Assembly: GCA_018268715.1 (NCBI GenBank)
Contig: JAFDVZ010000008.1
Span: 494,325 to 558,324, forward strand
Origin: Acidobacteriota bacterium
Lineage (GTDB): Bacteria; Acidobacteriota; Terriglobia; Bryobacterales; Bryobacteraceae
Length of the DNA stretch: 64,000 nucleotides
Direction: 5' to 3'
A program made the position numbers and the translations under genes. Below the pieces are notes generated by a model. It was not told the DNA's origin and ran no database searches. It saw only the letters and a list, made by a program, of their open reading frames with translations. This document shows positions 8,545 to 16,200 of this stretch, piece after piece. The stretch's first letter is position 1. Every line of letters starts with the position of its first letter.

Positions 8545-9759
8545 TCAGTTCTTGGCCGGCGCCGGCGCGGCCGCCACTTTCACCGGACGCATGGCCAGGA
8601 TCATGCTCGACGGCCGTCGTTTGGCGCCATATCCCAGCGGGAAACCGAGCTTGCGCACCCTGGCGGGATCCTCGAACGCCGCCGCCAGGTCTTTCTGGTA
8701 ATGATTCGTGAACGGTTTGTCCGGCCGGCTGTATTGGCCGAACAGACGGATGTCCCAACCGCCCTTGGTGAAATAGGCGTACGGAACGCCCGTGTCATCC
8801 TGAAGCACCATGTTGCTGTTCTCCAGAATGTACTTGCGCAACGCGTTGCACATCTGCCAGTGCAGCAGGAACGATCCGGACTTCACCAGCGTGTCCGGAG
8901 TTCCCAGGCTGGTCAGGAACCGGGCGAAGGCGGGGTTCTTTTCAAATCCGGCCGCCAGGTCGCGCGAAAAGTAGTACACCGTCCGCACCGTGGGATCCTC
9001 TCCGCGACGGAACTGCACCTCGACGCTCTGGTGCTTCTTGGGAGGCGTGCCGGGATCCTCCGGCTCAAGCTTACCGTCGTCGGTCAGCTTGTGGTACTGA
9101 ACGTCGACGATGGTGTGCCCGCTCCGCGACAGCAGCAGCAGGATCATGGGCAGCAGCCCGTCGAACACTTCGCCGCGGAACTGGTGGTCCATCTCGCTGG
9201 TGACGAAGAAGCTGCGCTCGATGATCGAGGATACGCCCAGCCTCCAGTGCCGGGTCTCGCGATCCATCGTCTCGGGCGTGTAGCTCGACGGCGGCCGGAG
9301 ATTTCCCACCGGCTCCAGGCCCGCGAAAACGAACACCTTCGCGTTGGGAAAGAACCGGTTTGCGTACAGCACATCGGGACCGCTGAGCGGATAGAACACG
9401 AAAGAGCTGTTGGTTTTCGTCCCCGCCAGTTCGCGCTGCTGGAATTCGTCGACTTTCTTGAACTGGCCGTTCTCAATGCCGGCCCAGATGCCGTCGAAGT
9501 CCTTGGCGTACTTCTGCCACGGCGCGGTTTCCTCCAGCTTGCTGTACGGCCCGTCCGGACGGCCCTTCAGACCGGCCAGAAAGCGGGCGGTGTCGTTGGG
9601 CAGTTGAGACGGCGCGGCCGCCTTCGCCTTGGGAGGATCCTGCGTCGCCGCGTGCTGTCCGCACGCTTGAGTGAAGACCGCCACAAGAAGTAAGGCGGCG
9701 AGACGGCAATGCCGGGCGTTTGTAAAACCCCGGCCGCCAGCGTCAATTTCAGATTTCAT
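8545..9759 (-). CDS. Secreted lipoprotein of unknown function
   Basis: 404 residues when started at the internal ATG at 9759. A longer in-frame start at 9840 would overlap the purU start codon and adds a non-signal-like leader. From 9759 the N-terminus has a basic then hydrophobic stretch ending LLLVAVFTQACGQ, a likely lipobox with the acylated Cys. The mature part has no motif I recognise, although PLSGPDVLYANRFFPNAKVFVFAGLEPVGN looks like a conserved core. C-terminal residues are Ala/Pro-rich. It may be a surface or periplasmic enzyme or binding protein. It is divergent from purU. Confidence 0.6.
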   Translation of the reverse strand: MKSEIDAGGRGFTNARHCRLAALLLVAVFTQACGQHAATQDPPKAKAAAPSQLPNDTARFLAGLKGRPDGPYSKLEETAPWQKYAKDFDGIWAGIENGQFKKVDEFQQRELAGTKTNSSFVFYPLSGPDVLYANRFFPNAKVFVFAGLEPVGNLRPPSSYTPETMDRETRHWRLGVSSIIERSFFVTSEMDHQFRGEVFDGLLPMILLLLSRSGHTIVDVQYHKLTDDGKLEPEDPGTPPKKHQSVEVQFRRGEDPTVRTVYYFSRDLAAGFEKNPAFARFLTSLGTPDTLVKSGSFLLHWQMCNALRKYILENSNMVLQDDTGVPYAYFTKGGWDIRLFGQYSRPDKPFTNHYQKDLAAAFEDPARVRKLGFPLGYGAKRRPSSMILAMRPVKVAAAPAPAKN

Positions 9760-9839
9760 GGGCCCCGAAACTCCAGGATATTCGTTCTCAGGGCTTTCAG
9801 TCCATGGGTCCAAGGGCGCGATATCGTTAAGGTATATCA

Positions 9840-10688
9840 ATGTCCAGCACGGCTATCCTGCTTATCGACTGCCCGGACCGCAAGGGTCTGGTGGCGGCGG
9901 TCGCCAATCTCCTTTACGCGCATGGCGCCAACATCATCCACGCCGACCAGCACCAGGACCCGGAGGCCGGCCTGTTCTTCATGCGGGTGGAGTGGACGCT
10001 GGAGGGCTTCGAGTTGCCGCTTTTCCGCGCGGAATTCGAGACCCTGGCCGCCGGGCTCGCCATGAACTGGCAGTTGGAACTGTCCACCGAGGCGCCCAGC
10101 GTGGCCATCTTCGTCTCCCAGCAACTGCATTGCCTGGTGGACCTTCTGCACCGCCAACGCAGCGGCGAGCTGAACTGCAACATCGCGGCGGTGATCAGCA
10201 ATCATGAGGATGGCCGCGCGATCGCCGAGTTTCAGGGCGCGCCCTTCCATCTGATCCCCGTGGCCGAGGTCGGCAAGGCGGAGGCCGAACGGCGTCAGTT
10301 CCAACTGCTCGACGCCGCGGGCGTGCAGTTGGTCGTGCTCGCCCGATACATGCAGATCCTCTCGCCCGCCTTCGTCCGGCGGTATCCGGGGCGGATTATC
10401 AATGTCCACCACTCGTTCCTGCCGGCCTTCATCGGCGCCAAACCCTACCATCAGGCGTTTCAACGAGGGGTAAAGCTGATCGGCTCCACCAGTCACTATG
10501 TAACAGAGGTGCTCGACGACGGCCCCATCATCGAACAGGACGTGATGCGCATCTCGCACCGCGACCAGGTCCGCGACCTGGCCGAAAAAGGGCGGGACCT
10601 GGAGCGCATCGTGCTCTCCCGCGCCGTGCGCTGGCATCTGGAGCACCGCATTCTCCGTTACGGCAACAAGACCGTCGTCTTTGACTGA
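9840..10688 (+). CDS. purU: Formyltetrahydrofolate deformylase
   Basis: 282 residues. An N-terminal ACT domain (residues ~1-85, beginning LLIDCPDRKGLVAAVANLL) is followed by a formyltransferase-fold domain with the catalytic block INVHHSFLPAFIGAKPYHQA and the Asp-containing DDGPI. PurU hydrolyses 10-formyl-THF to formate and THF, supplying formate to PurT and balancing the one-carbon pool. The ACT domain senses glycine/methionine in E. coli. Length matches the family. The start ATG has only a weak AGG at about -9. Confidence 0.95.
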   Translation: MSSTAILLIDCPDRKGLVAAVANLLYAHGANIIHADQHQDPEAGLFFMRVEWTLEGFELPLFRAEFETLAAGLAMNWQLELSTEAPSVAIFVSQQLHCLVDLLHRQRSGELNCNIAAVISNHEDGRAIAEFQGAPFHLIPVAEVGKAEAERRQFQLLDAAGVQLVVLARYMQILSPAFVRRYPGRIINVHHSFLPAFIGAKPYHQAFQRGVKLIGSTSHYVTEVLDDGPIIEQDVMRISHRDQVRDLAEKGRDLERIVLSRAVRWHLEHRILRYGNKTVVFD

Positions 10689-10697
10689 CCGGCGCGC

Positions 10698-10723
10698 GGG
10701 GAGCCGCCGCCCGGGCGCTCCCC
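10698..10723. terminator. Stem-loop between convergent genes
   Basis: GGGGAGC at 10698-10704 pairs with GCTCCCC at 10717-10723, in the 50-bp gap between purU and the convergent secreted-protein gene. There is no T-run on either side, so intrinsic termination is only possible, not certain. Confidence 0.35.
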
Positions 10724-10738
10724 ATTCCACGCCCCGGC

Positions 10739-11470
10739 TCAGCGGCCGTGTCCGGAGCCCATTCCGCCGCCCATCCCACCGCCGGCGCGGTTGGTGATGA
10801 CGATGGTCTGGCCGTTGACGATCAGTGAACTCGCCTCCACGACCGTAAGCGCCGTGGACGCCGTGCATGTGGAGGCGGCGGTGGCGCTCATCGTGGTTCC
10901 CGTGACGGACACCGTCCCACCCACCGTCAGCAGCGGCTTCAAAGTGGAGCTCGCGCCGGATCCGGTGGAGACAAAGACCGCCGTCGAACTGCCGCTGGCC
11001 GTGAACAGGAACCCGTTAATGGCGCCGTTTTGATCGTAATTGAGCTGCTTCAGGGTCCCCGCCGTCGGACCGTAGGCGGTGGCGGTGGGGGTCGTCGTCG
11101 TGGTGGAGCTCGTATATGAGGCCCCGGTGGTGTTGTTCTTGAAGCTGGTTACGCGGACGGTGGAGAAACTGGTGGTGGAATCGGTGACGCTTGAGCCACT
11201 ATAGGTTACGTTGTTGCCAGCGACGCCCAGCGACGCAACGCCGCCGCTCACCTGGGATCCGAACGTCAGCAATACGTTCGTTCCAATCAGAAATCCTTCC
11301 ACTTGCCCGCCCGAACCATAGTTGGTTTGAGCGATCGCTCCTGTCACATTGGTTACAGAAATAGCAGTCGAGCTGCTCATATCGTCGGCCTGCTGCGCGG
11401 CTACGGTCGGCGCCGTCGCGATCGCCGCGACGGTAAGTGTCGCGGCAAGAACTACCGGTCGAAATTTCAT
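10739..11470 (-). CDS. Secreted protein with two internal repeats and Gly/Met/His tail
   Basis: 243 residues with a signal peptide (VVLAATLTVAAIATAPTVAAQQ) and an AAGGAGAG-type ribosome site directly upstream. The mature protein contains two copies of a ~52-57-residue unit. The first (44-95) has IAQTNYGSGGQVEGFLIG and the second (138-194) has LKQLNYDQNGAINGFLFT. Each ends in a V-x-V/Y-x-G strand, and a Ser/Thr-rich linker joins them. The pattern is of a small beta-barrel of OB-like type, inferred from strand spacing. The C-terminus is GGGMGGGMGSGHGR, which could bind metal or be unstructured. Function unknown. Confidence 0.65.
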   Translation of the reverse strand: MKFRPVVLAATLTVAAIATAPTVAAQQADDMSSSTAISVTNVTGAIAQTNYGSGGQVEGFLIGTNVLLTFGSQVSGGVASLGVAGNNVTYSGSSVTDSTTSFSTVRVTSFKNNTTGASYTSSTTTTTPTATAYGPTAGTLKQLNYDQNGAINGFLFTASGSSTAVFVSTGSGASSTLKPLLTVGGTVSVTGTTMSATAASTCTASTALTVVEASSLIVNGQTIVITNRAGGGMGGGMGSGHGR

Positions 11471-11999
11471 GGCTCTCCTTTTTCCTCCAGTTGCACTGGC
11501 GTGGGAAAGCGGTACACGTGGCGAGCCAAACTGGCGAGCCCGACGCCGGCCCGTAACTGATTGAAATCACGAGTATGCGATGATCGAATCCTCATTTACC
11601 GGCGTCACAGCGCCACCGTCGGTCCCCGGTTGGGTGCGGCGCCGCGCCGCCCTCCCGGCTTCCTCTCCCGAAACCCCGGGCGGGAAGGGTAGACTTCGTA
11701 TAACCGCATAGATTAATCTTTGAGAGTATTCAACCAGCAATATCTGGTGGAAAGGCCGGGCAATAGCGGACGAATTTCTGGAATTCTCGCCTCCCGACGC
11801 CGTGAGGATTGTCGGGAAAGCGCTTCCTGGAAAACCCATCGGGACGATTATTCAGGCGTCTTCGCCCTGCTCCGGACAGTGAATTTCGCCATGCGGACCG
11901 GTGGCAACCACGGGATCCTCAGTCGATTGGGCAGCCCGATCCGCCGAGGCGCGGATGTCGGGCAGTGGCGGGACTGGCGCGCGAAGGAGGACGAGCCAG
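11471..11999. other. Intergenic region, divergent promoters
   Basis: About 530 bases between the start codons of the secreted protein (minus) and the histidine kinase (plus). Several short frames cross it, but none has a ribosome site or recognisable product. The kinase can be extended to GTG 11901 in frame, yet the AAGGAGG at 11984-11990 supports the ATG at 12000. No other clear signal was seen. Confidence 0.5.
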
Positions 12000-14981
12000 A
12001 TGCCCTTCTGGTCCAGTAGTCGACCTGGAGGCCCCCGGCGGCGTTGGCCCCGCTCCCTGTTGACGGTCGCCATCGTGGGAGCCGCGATGGCGCTTCGCTG
12101 GGCCATGGAGACCGCCTCCCACGGCACGCTCCCCTTCGTTACGTTCTTTCCCGCGGTGATGCTATCCGCTCTTTTGTGGGGATGGCGGATGGGCTCGCTG
12201 GCCACGGTGCTCAGTTGCGGGTTGGTGGCCTACTACCTGATGCCGCCGAACGGCAATCTGCGGGTCTCCCAACCGGGCGATCAGATCGGCCTGCTGATCT
12301 TCTTGATTTCTGGCGTTGGCGCCAGCCTGTTAGCCGAAATTCGGGCTCGCCAGCGAGAGGACGTGGCGATTAGCGGAAAGGAACTGGCTCTGCGACGTAA
12401 GAACGCCGAACTGACCAAGGCCGAGGAGCAACTCGCCCTGGTGCTCGAAAACGTCCGGCAGTACGCGATCCTGATGCTCGACGCGGAGGGACGGCTGGCG
12501 GGGTGGAACGTGGGCGCCGGGAGGATGTACGGCTACGAGAGCCTGGACGTGCTGGGACGGGGAGTCGATTTGCTGTACCCCCCCGAAACGGGTCTCGTTG
12601 AATCCCGCCGGCTGCTCGACACCGCCGCGCGTGAGGGTACGGCCCGATTCGAAGGTTGGCACGTTCGCAAGGACGGTTCGCGGATCTGGGTCCACACCAT
12701 GGTGACCGCGCAGCGCGAGGACGACGGCCGGCTGCGGGGCTTTTCCAAGGTGACGCGCGACGCCACGGCCGAGCGGGAAGCACAACTGAACCTCCAGGCC
12801 AGCCAGGCGCTGTATCGGACGCTGTTTGAGCGCTCCCCGCAGGGCGTCGCGCTGGTCAACGCGCAGGGCCGGATGATCAAGACGAACGTCCACCTGCAGC
12901 AGTTGTTCGGATATTCGGAGGCTGAACTGTCAGGACAGAGTGTCGAGATCCTGATCCCGGAGGAATCCCGGCTGGTCCACATCGCCGCTCGAACGAACTT
13001 CATGGCGGCCCCCGCGGCCCGGTTGATGGGACGCGACCTGACCTTCGAAGCCATGCGCAAGGACGGCTCGACGTTTCTGGTCGAGGTCGCACTGGCGCCG
13101 GTCAACGTCGACACGGAGAAGCTGGTGATGGCCATCGTGCAGGACGTCACCCTGCGGAAACGCGCCGAGGATGCGATTCGGGGGCTGAATACCGAGTTGG
13201 AGGCCCGCGTCGCCACCCAAACCGCCGCCCGGGAACGCGTGCAGGCCGACCTGGAGCGTTTCTTCGATCTGTCGGCGAACCTGGTGTTCATCGCCGGTTT
13301 CGACGGCTACTACAAGCAGGTGAATCCCGCCTTCGAGCGGCTGCTCGGCTGGAGTTCCGCCGAATTGACGGCCACCCCCTTCATCGAGATCGTGCATCCG
13401 GACGACGCTGCGGCCACGGCGGCGGCGGGGGCGCGGCTCCAGGCGGGAGAATCGGTCGTGATCGAGAACCGGACTCGCAGCCGAGACGGGGCGTTCCACT
13501 GGATTCAGTGGAGTTGCGTCAGCGACGTCGAACAGCGGCTGGTCTACGGAACCGGCAGCGACGTCACCGCCCACAGGCACTGGGAGCAGCAACTCCATCA
13601 GATCGAATGGTTGCTCACACAGCGGCACGAGCCTCGCGCCGCCTCCACCGACGGTTCGGTCCAATACGAGACCATCCCCACCGACTCGCCGGGAATGATC
13701 CTGAGCGCCGTCGGACAGAAGGCGCTGGTCGACATTATGGGCGACTGTTTGGACCTGCTCGAGACGTCCGCGACGGTCTACGAATCCGACGGAAGCCACG
13801 CGCTGCACGCGCTTTCCTCGGAATGGTGCCGATACCTGCATGACGCCTCGCGCAAGCTGTGCGGCAAGGTGGACGACGCGACGGCGGCGGCCAGCGGACG
13901 CTGGCTGTGTCACGAATCGTGCTGGACGAATCTCGGCAAAGCCGCCATCGAAGGCGGTCAACCCGTGGACATCGCCTGCAACGGAGGCATTCGACTGTAC
14001 GCGTTGCCGGTCGCCGCGGCCGGGGCCACGGTCGGCTCCATCCACTTCGCCTACGGCGATCCGCCCCGCGACTCGCAAACCTTGAAGGAGTTGGCCGCCC
14101 GCTACGACGTTCCGGTGGAGCAACTGCGCCAGCGCGCCGAATCCTACGAATCGCGTCCGCCGTTCATTATCGAACTGGCCCGTCGCCGCCTGGCCGCCTC
14201 GGCGCGCCTGCTCGGAGAGATGATCGAACGCCGCCGGGCCGAAGAGGAATCCACGCGGCTCAACGCGCGGCTGGAGCGGCGCGCCATCGAGCTGCGGCAG
14301 GCCAACGAAGAACTTGAATCGTTTTCCTACTCGGTTTCCCACGATCTGCGCGCTCCCTTGCGCCACGTCCAGGGTTTCCTGAACCTGTTGCTTCAGGACC
14401 GTAACAGCAAACTTTCGGAAACCGGCCTCCGCTACGCGTCCACGATTTCCAAATCCTGCGACCGGCTGGGCCTGCTCATCGACGAACTGCTCGCGTTGTC
14501 GCGGATGTCGCGCACCGAACCCCGGCTGATGTCGGTGAACGTGGCCGACGTGGCCCGGGAGACCATCCGCTTGCTGGTGATTCCCGACGACCACGTCGTC
14601 AACTGGACCGTGGCCGAACCGCCCATGGTGAACGCCGACCCTTCCATGATCCGTCTCGTGCTGACGAACCTGCTCGACAACGCGGTAAAATACAGCCGGC
14701 GGCGGCAACCTGCGGAGATCGAGATCGGTTACTCGGGGAATGAGCAGGGCCGGGCGGTGTTGTTCGTTCGCGACAACGGCGCCGGCTTCGACATGAGGTA
14801 CCGGGAAAAGCTCTTCGGAGTGTTTCAACGCCTCCATCGGGAAGACGAATTCGAAGGCACGGGAATCGGTCTTGCGACCGTACTGCGGGTGATCTCCCGC
14901 CATGGGGGACGAGTCTGGGCGGAGGGCGCCGTCGATCAGGGCGCTACTTTCTACTTCACGCTGGAGTTGTCCAGCCAATGA
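12000..14981 (+). CDS. PAS/PocR sensor histidine kinase
   Basis: 993 residues from ATG 12000, chosen for the AAGGAGG at 11984-11990. Order of domains: DUF4118/KdpD-like membrane segments (~17-112), three PAS domains (~148-255, 270-385, 420-525), a PocR-type sensory domain (~555-745), a HisKA domain with phospho-acceptor His781 in YSVSHDLRAPL, and an HATPase with N-box LTNLLDNAVKYS, DNGAGFD and GTGIGLATV. The PocR domain shows its typical cysteines in SRKLCGK, CHESCWTNLGKAA and IACNGGIRLYALP, ending in RPPFIIELARRRL. PocR domains bind small metabolites or metal-linked ligands. The two CheY-like genes downstream are the likely phosphate receivers. Confidence 0.9.
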   Translation: MPFWSSSRPGGPRRRWPRSLLTVAIVGAAMALRWAMETASHGTLPFVTFFPAVMLSALLWGWRMGSLATVLSCGLVAYYLMPPNGNLRVSQPGDQIGLLIFLISGVGASLLAEIRARQREDVAISGKELALRRKNAELTKAEEQLALVLENVRQYAILMLDAEGRLAGWNVGAGRMYGYESLDVLGRGVDLLYPPETGLVESRRLLDTAAREGTARFEGWHVRKDGSRIWVHTMVTAQREDDGRLRGFSKVTRDATAEREAQLNLQASQALYRTLFERSPQGVALVNAQGRMIKTNVHLQQLFGYSEAELSGQSVEILIPEESRLVHIAARTNFMAAPAARLMGRDLTFEAMRKDGSTFLVEVALAPVNVDTEKLVMAIVQDVTLRKRAEDAIRGLNTELEARVATQTAARERVQADLERFFDLSANLVFIAGFDGYYKQVNPAFERLLGWSSAELTATPFIEIVHPDDAAATAAAGARLQAGESVVIENRTRSRDGAFHWIQWSCVSDVEQRLVYGTGSDVTAHRHWEQQLHQIEWLLTQRHEPRAASTDGSVQYETIPTDSPGMILSAVGQKALVDIMGDCLDLLETSATVYESDGSHALHALSSEWCRYLHDASRKLCGKVDDATAAASGRWLCHESCWTNLGKAAIEGGQPVDIACNGGIRLYALPVAAAGATVGSIHFAYGDPPRDSQTLKELAARYDVPVEQLRQRAESYESRPPFIIELARRRLAASARLLGEMIERRRAEEESTRLNARLERRAIELRQANEELESFSYSVSHDLRAPLRHVQGFLNLLLQDRNSKLSETGLRYASTISKSCDRLGLLIDELLALSRMSRTEPRLMSVNVADVARETIRLLVIPDDHVVNWTVAEPPMVNADPSMIRLVLTNLLDNAVKYSRRRQPAEIEIGYSGNEQGRAVLFVRDNGAGFDMRYREKLFGVFQRLHREDEFEGTGIGLATVLRVISRHGGRVWAEGAVDQGATFYFTLELSSQ

Positions 14982-15047
14982 CTTTTTGGAAGTGAGAAAC
15001 ACAGGCCGCGCGCAGGAATAGCGGCTTGATTTGATGGAGAAGGAACA

Positions 15048-15488
15048 GTGAGTGACAAGAAAACGATCCTACTGGCCGAGGACAATCCGAACGACCGGGA
15101 ACTGATCCTCGCCGCGCTCGCCGAGCACGACTTGGCGGGCGATGTGGTCACCGTCGGCGATGGCGCGGAGACCCTCGACTACCTGCGCCGGCAGGGGCCC
15201 TACGCCAACCGGAAGAACGGCGACCCGGCCGTGATCCTGCTCGACATCCGCATGCCCAGGGTGGACGGACTGGAAGTCCTACGCGAGATCAAGGCCGATG
15301 CAGCCCTGAAGTCCATCCCGGTGGTGATCCTGACCGAATCGCGTGAGGAGAGGACCATGGTGGAGAGCTATCGCCTGGGAGTCGACGCCTATATCGTCAA
15401 ACAGGTAAAGCCCGTCCAGTTTCAACAATTCCTCGAACTGCTGCTGCGCACGCGTACCGGCGGACCCACCAGGATCATTCTTGAATAG
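15048..15488 (+). CDS. Single-domain response regulator (Rcp1-like), copy 1
   Basis: 146 residues from GTG with AGAAGGA upstream. It is a stand-alone receiver domain with acidic pocket AEDNPND, phospho-accepting Asp66 in LLDIRMP, switch Thr in VILTES and the KP lysine near residue 125. It lacks an output domain, as in the Rcp1 family paired with phytochrome-like kinases. Compared with copy 2 it carries three extra residues just before the KP motif (VKQVKP against VKP). It lies 66 bases after the histidine kinase and is probably in the same operon. Confidence 0.9.
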   Translation: MSDKKTILLAEDNPNDRELILAALAEHDLAGDVVTVGDGAETLDYLRRQGPYANRKNGDPAVILLDIRMPRVDGLEVLREIKADAALKSIPVVILTESREERTMVESYRLGVDAYIVKQVKPVQFQQFLELLLRTRTGGPTRIILE

Positions 15489-15530
15489 GTCCCGAATCCC
15501 GGGTGAATTATGGTCCACGGAGGTGAACGA

Positions 15531-15983
15531 GTGAGTGATTTGAGAAGCATCCTGCTGGCGGAGGACAACCCGAACGATCTGGAGTTGACGCTCGCCGCCC
15601 TCGCCGAGTACAACCTGGCGAACGAGGTGGTGTCGGTCAGCGACGGCGCCGAGGCTCTGGACTACCTGCACCGGAGGGGCCCTTATTCGAGTCGGCCGCC
15701 CGGAAACCCCGCCGTGATCCTGCTCGACATCAAGATGCCGCGGGTGGACGGGCTGGAGGTGTTGCGGGAAGTCCGATCCGATGCGGACCTGCGGCCGATT
15801 CCAGTGGTCATCCTGACCTCCTCGCGCGAGGAGCGGGACCTGATAGAGAGCTATCGCCTGGGCGTCAACGCCTACGTCGTCAAGCCCGTTCGTTTCCAGG
15901 AGTTCGTCGAGTCGGTGAAGCAGCTCGGCGCGTTCTGGGCCATCGTCAACGAACCGCCGCCAGGCTGCCGGAAGCTCCGCTAG
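15531..15983 (+). CDS. Single-domain response regulator (Rcp1-like), copy 2
   Basis: 150 residues from GTG 15531, chosen over the upstream in-frame ATG at 15510 because GGAGG at 15519-15523 sits eight bases before it and the start GTGAGTGA matches copy 1. Receiver domain with AEDNPND, Asp66 in LLDIKMP, VILTSS and VVKPVRFQEF. It is similar to copy 1 over the whole length, which indicates a tandem duplication. It is expected to take phosphate from the preceding kinase and signal by protein contact rather than DNA binding. Confidence 0.9.
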   Translation: MSDLRSILLAEDNPNDLELTLAALAEYNLANEVVSVSDGAEALDYLHRRGPYSSRPPGNPAVILLDIKMPRVDGLEVLREVRSDADLRPIPVVILTSSREERDLIESYRLGVNAYVVKPVRFQEFVESVKQLGAFWAIVNEPPPGCRKLR

Positions 15984-16200
15984 GAGTTGCTCGCCTTGGC
16001 AGCCCGTGGCGGAAGTCGCGGGAGACCTCGCGGCCAGGCGCTGGCTTTCTCGCAGCTGCTTTCTGATGTCCAGCGGCGCTTCGGTCGCTGCTCCTCGCCC
16101 TCGCTCCGGCCCCGCCCGCAACGCGGCCCTTGGGACGACCGAGGCGGACTGCCGGGCTCCGCGTTGCGGACGTCGCGCCGTGGCGATAGTGTAAAGGGTC

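Noticed and set aside
9760-9840. Longer start for the lipoprotein gene
   Set aside because: It would overlap the purU start and put a non-signal leader before the lipobox.
12930-15002. 690-residue open frame antisense to the histidine kinase
   Set aside because: It lies opposite a clear PAS/PocR kinase, has no recognisable domain and is explained by high G+C content.
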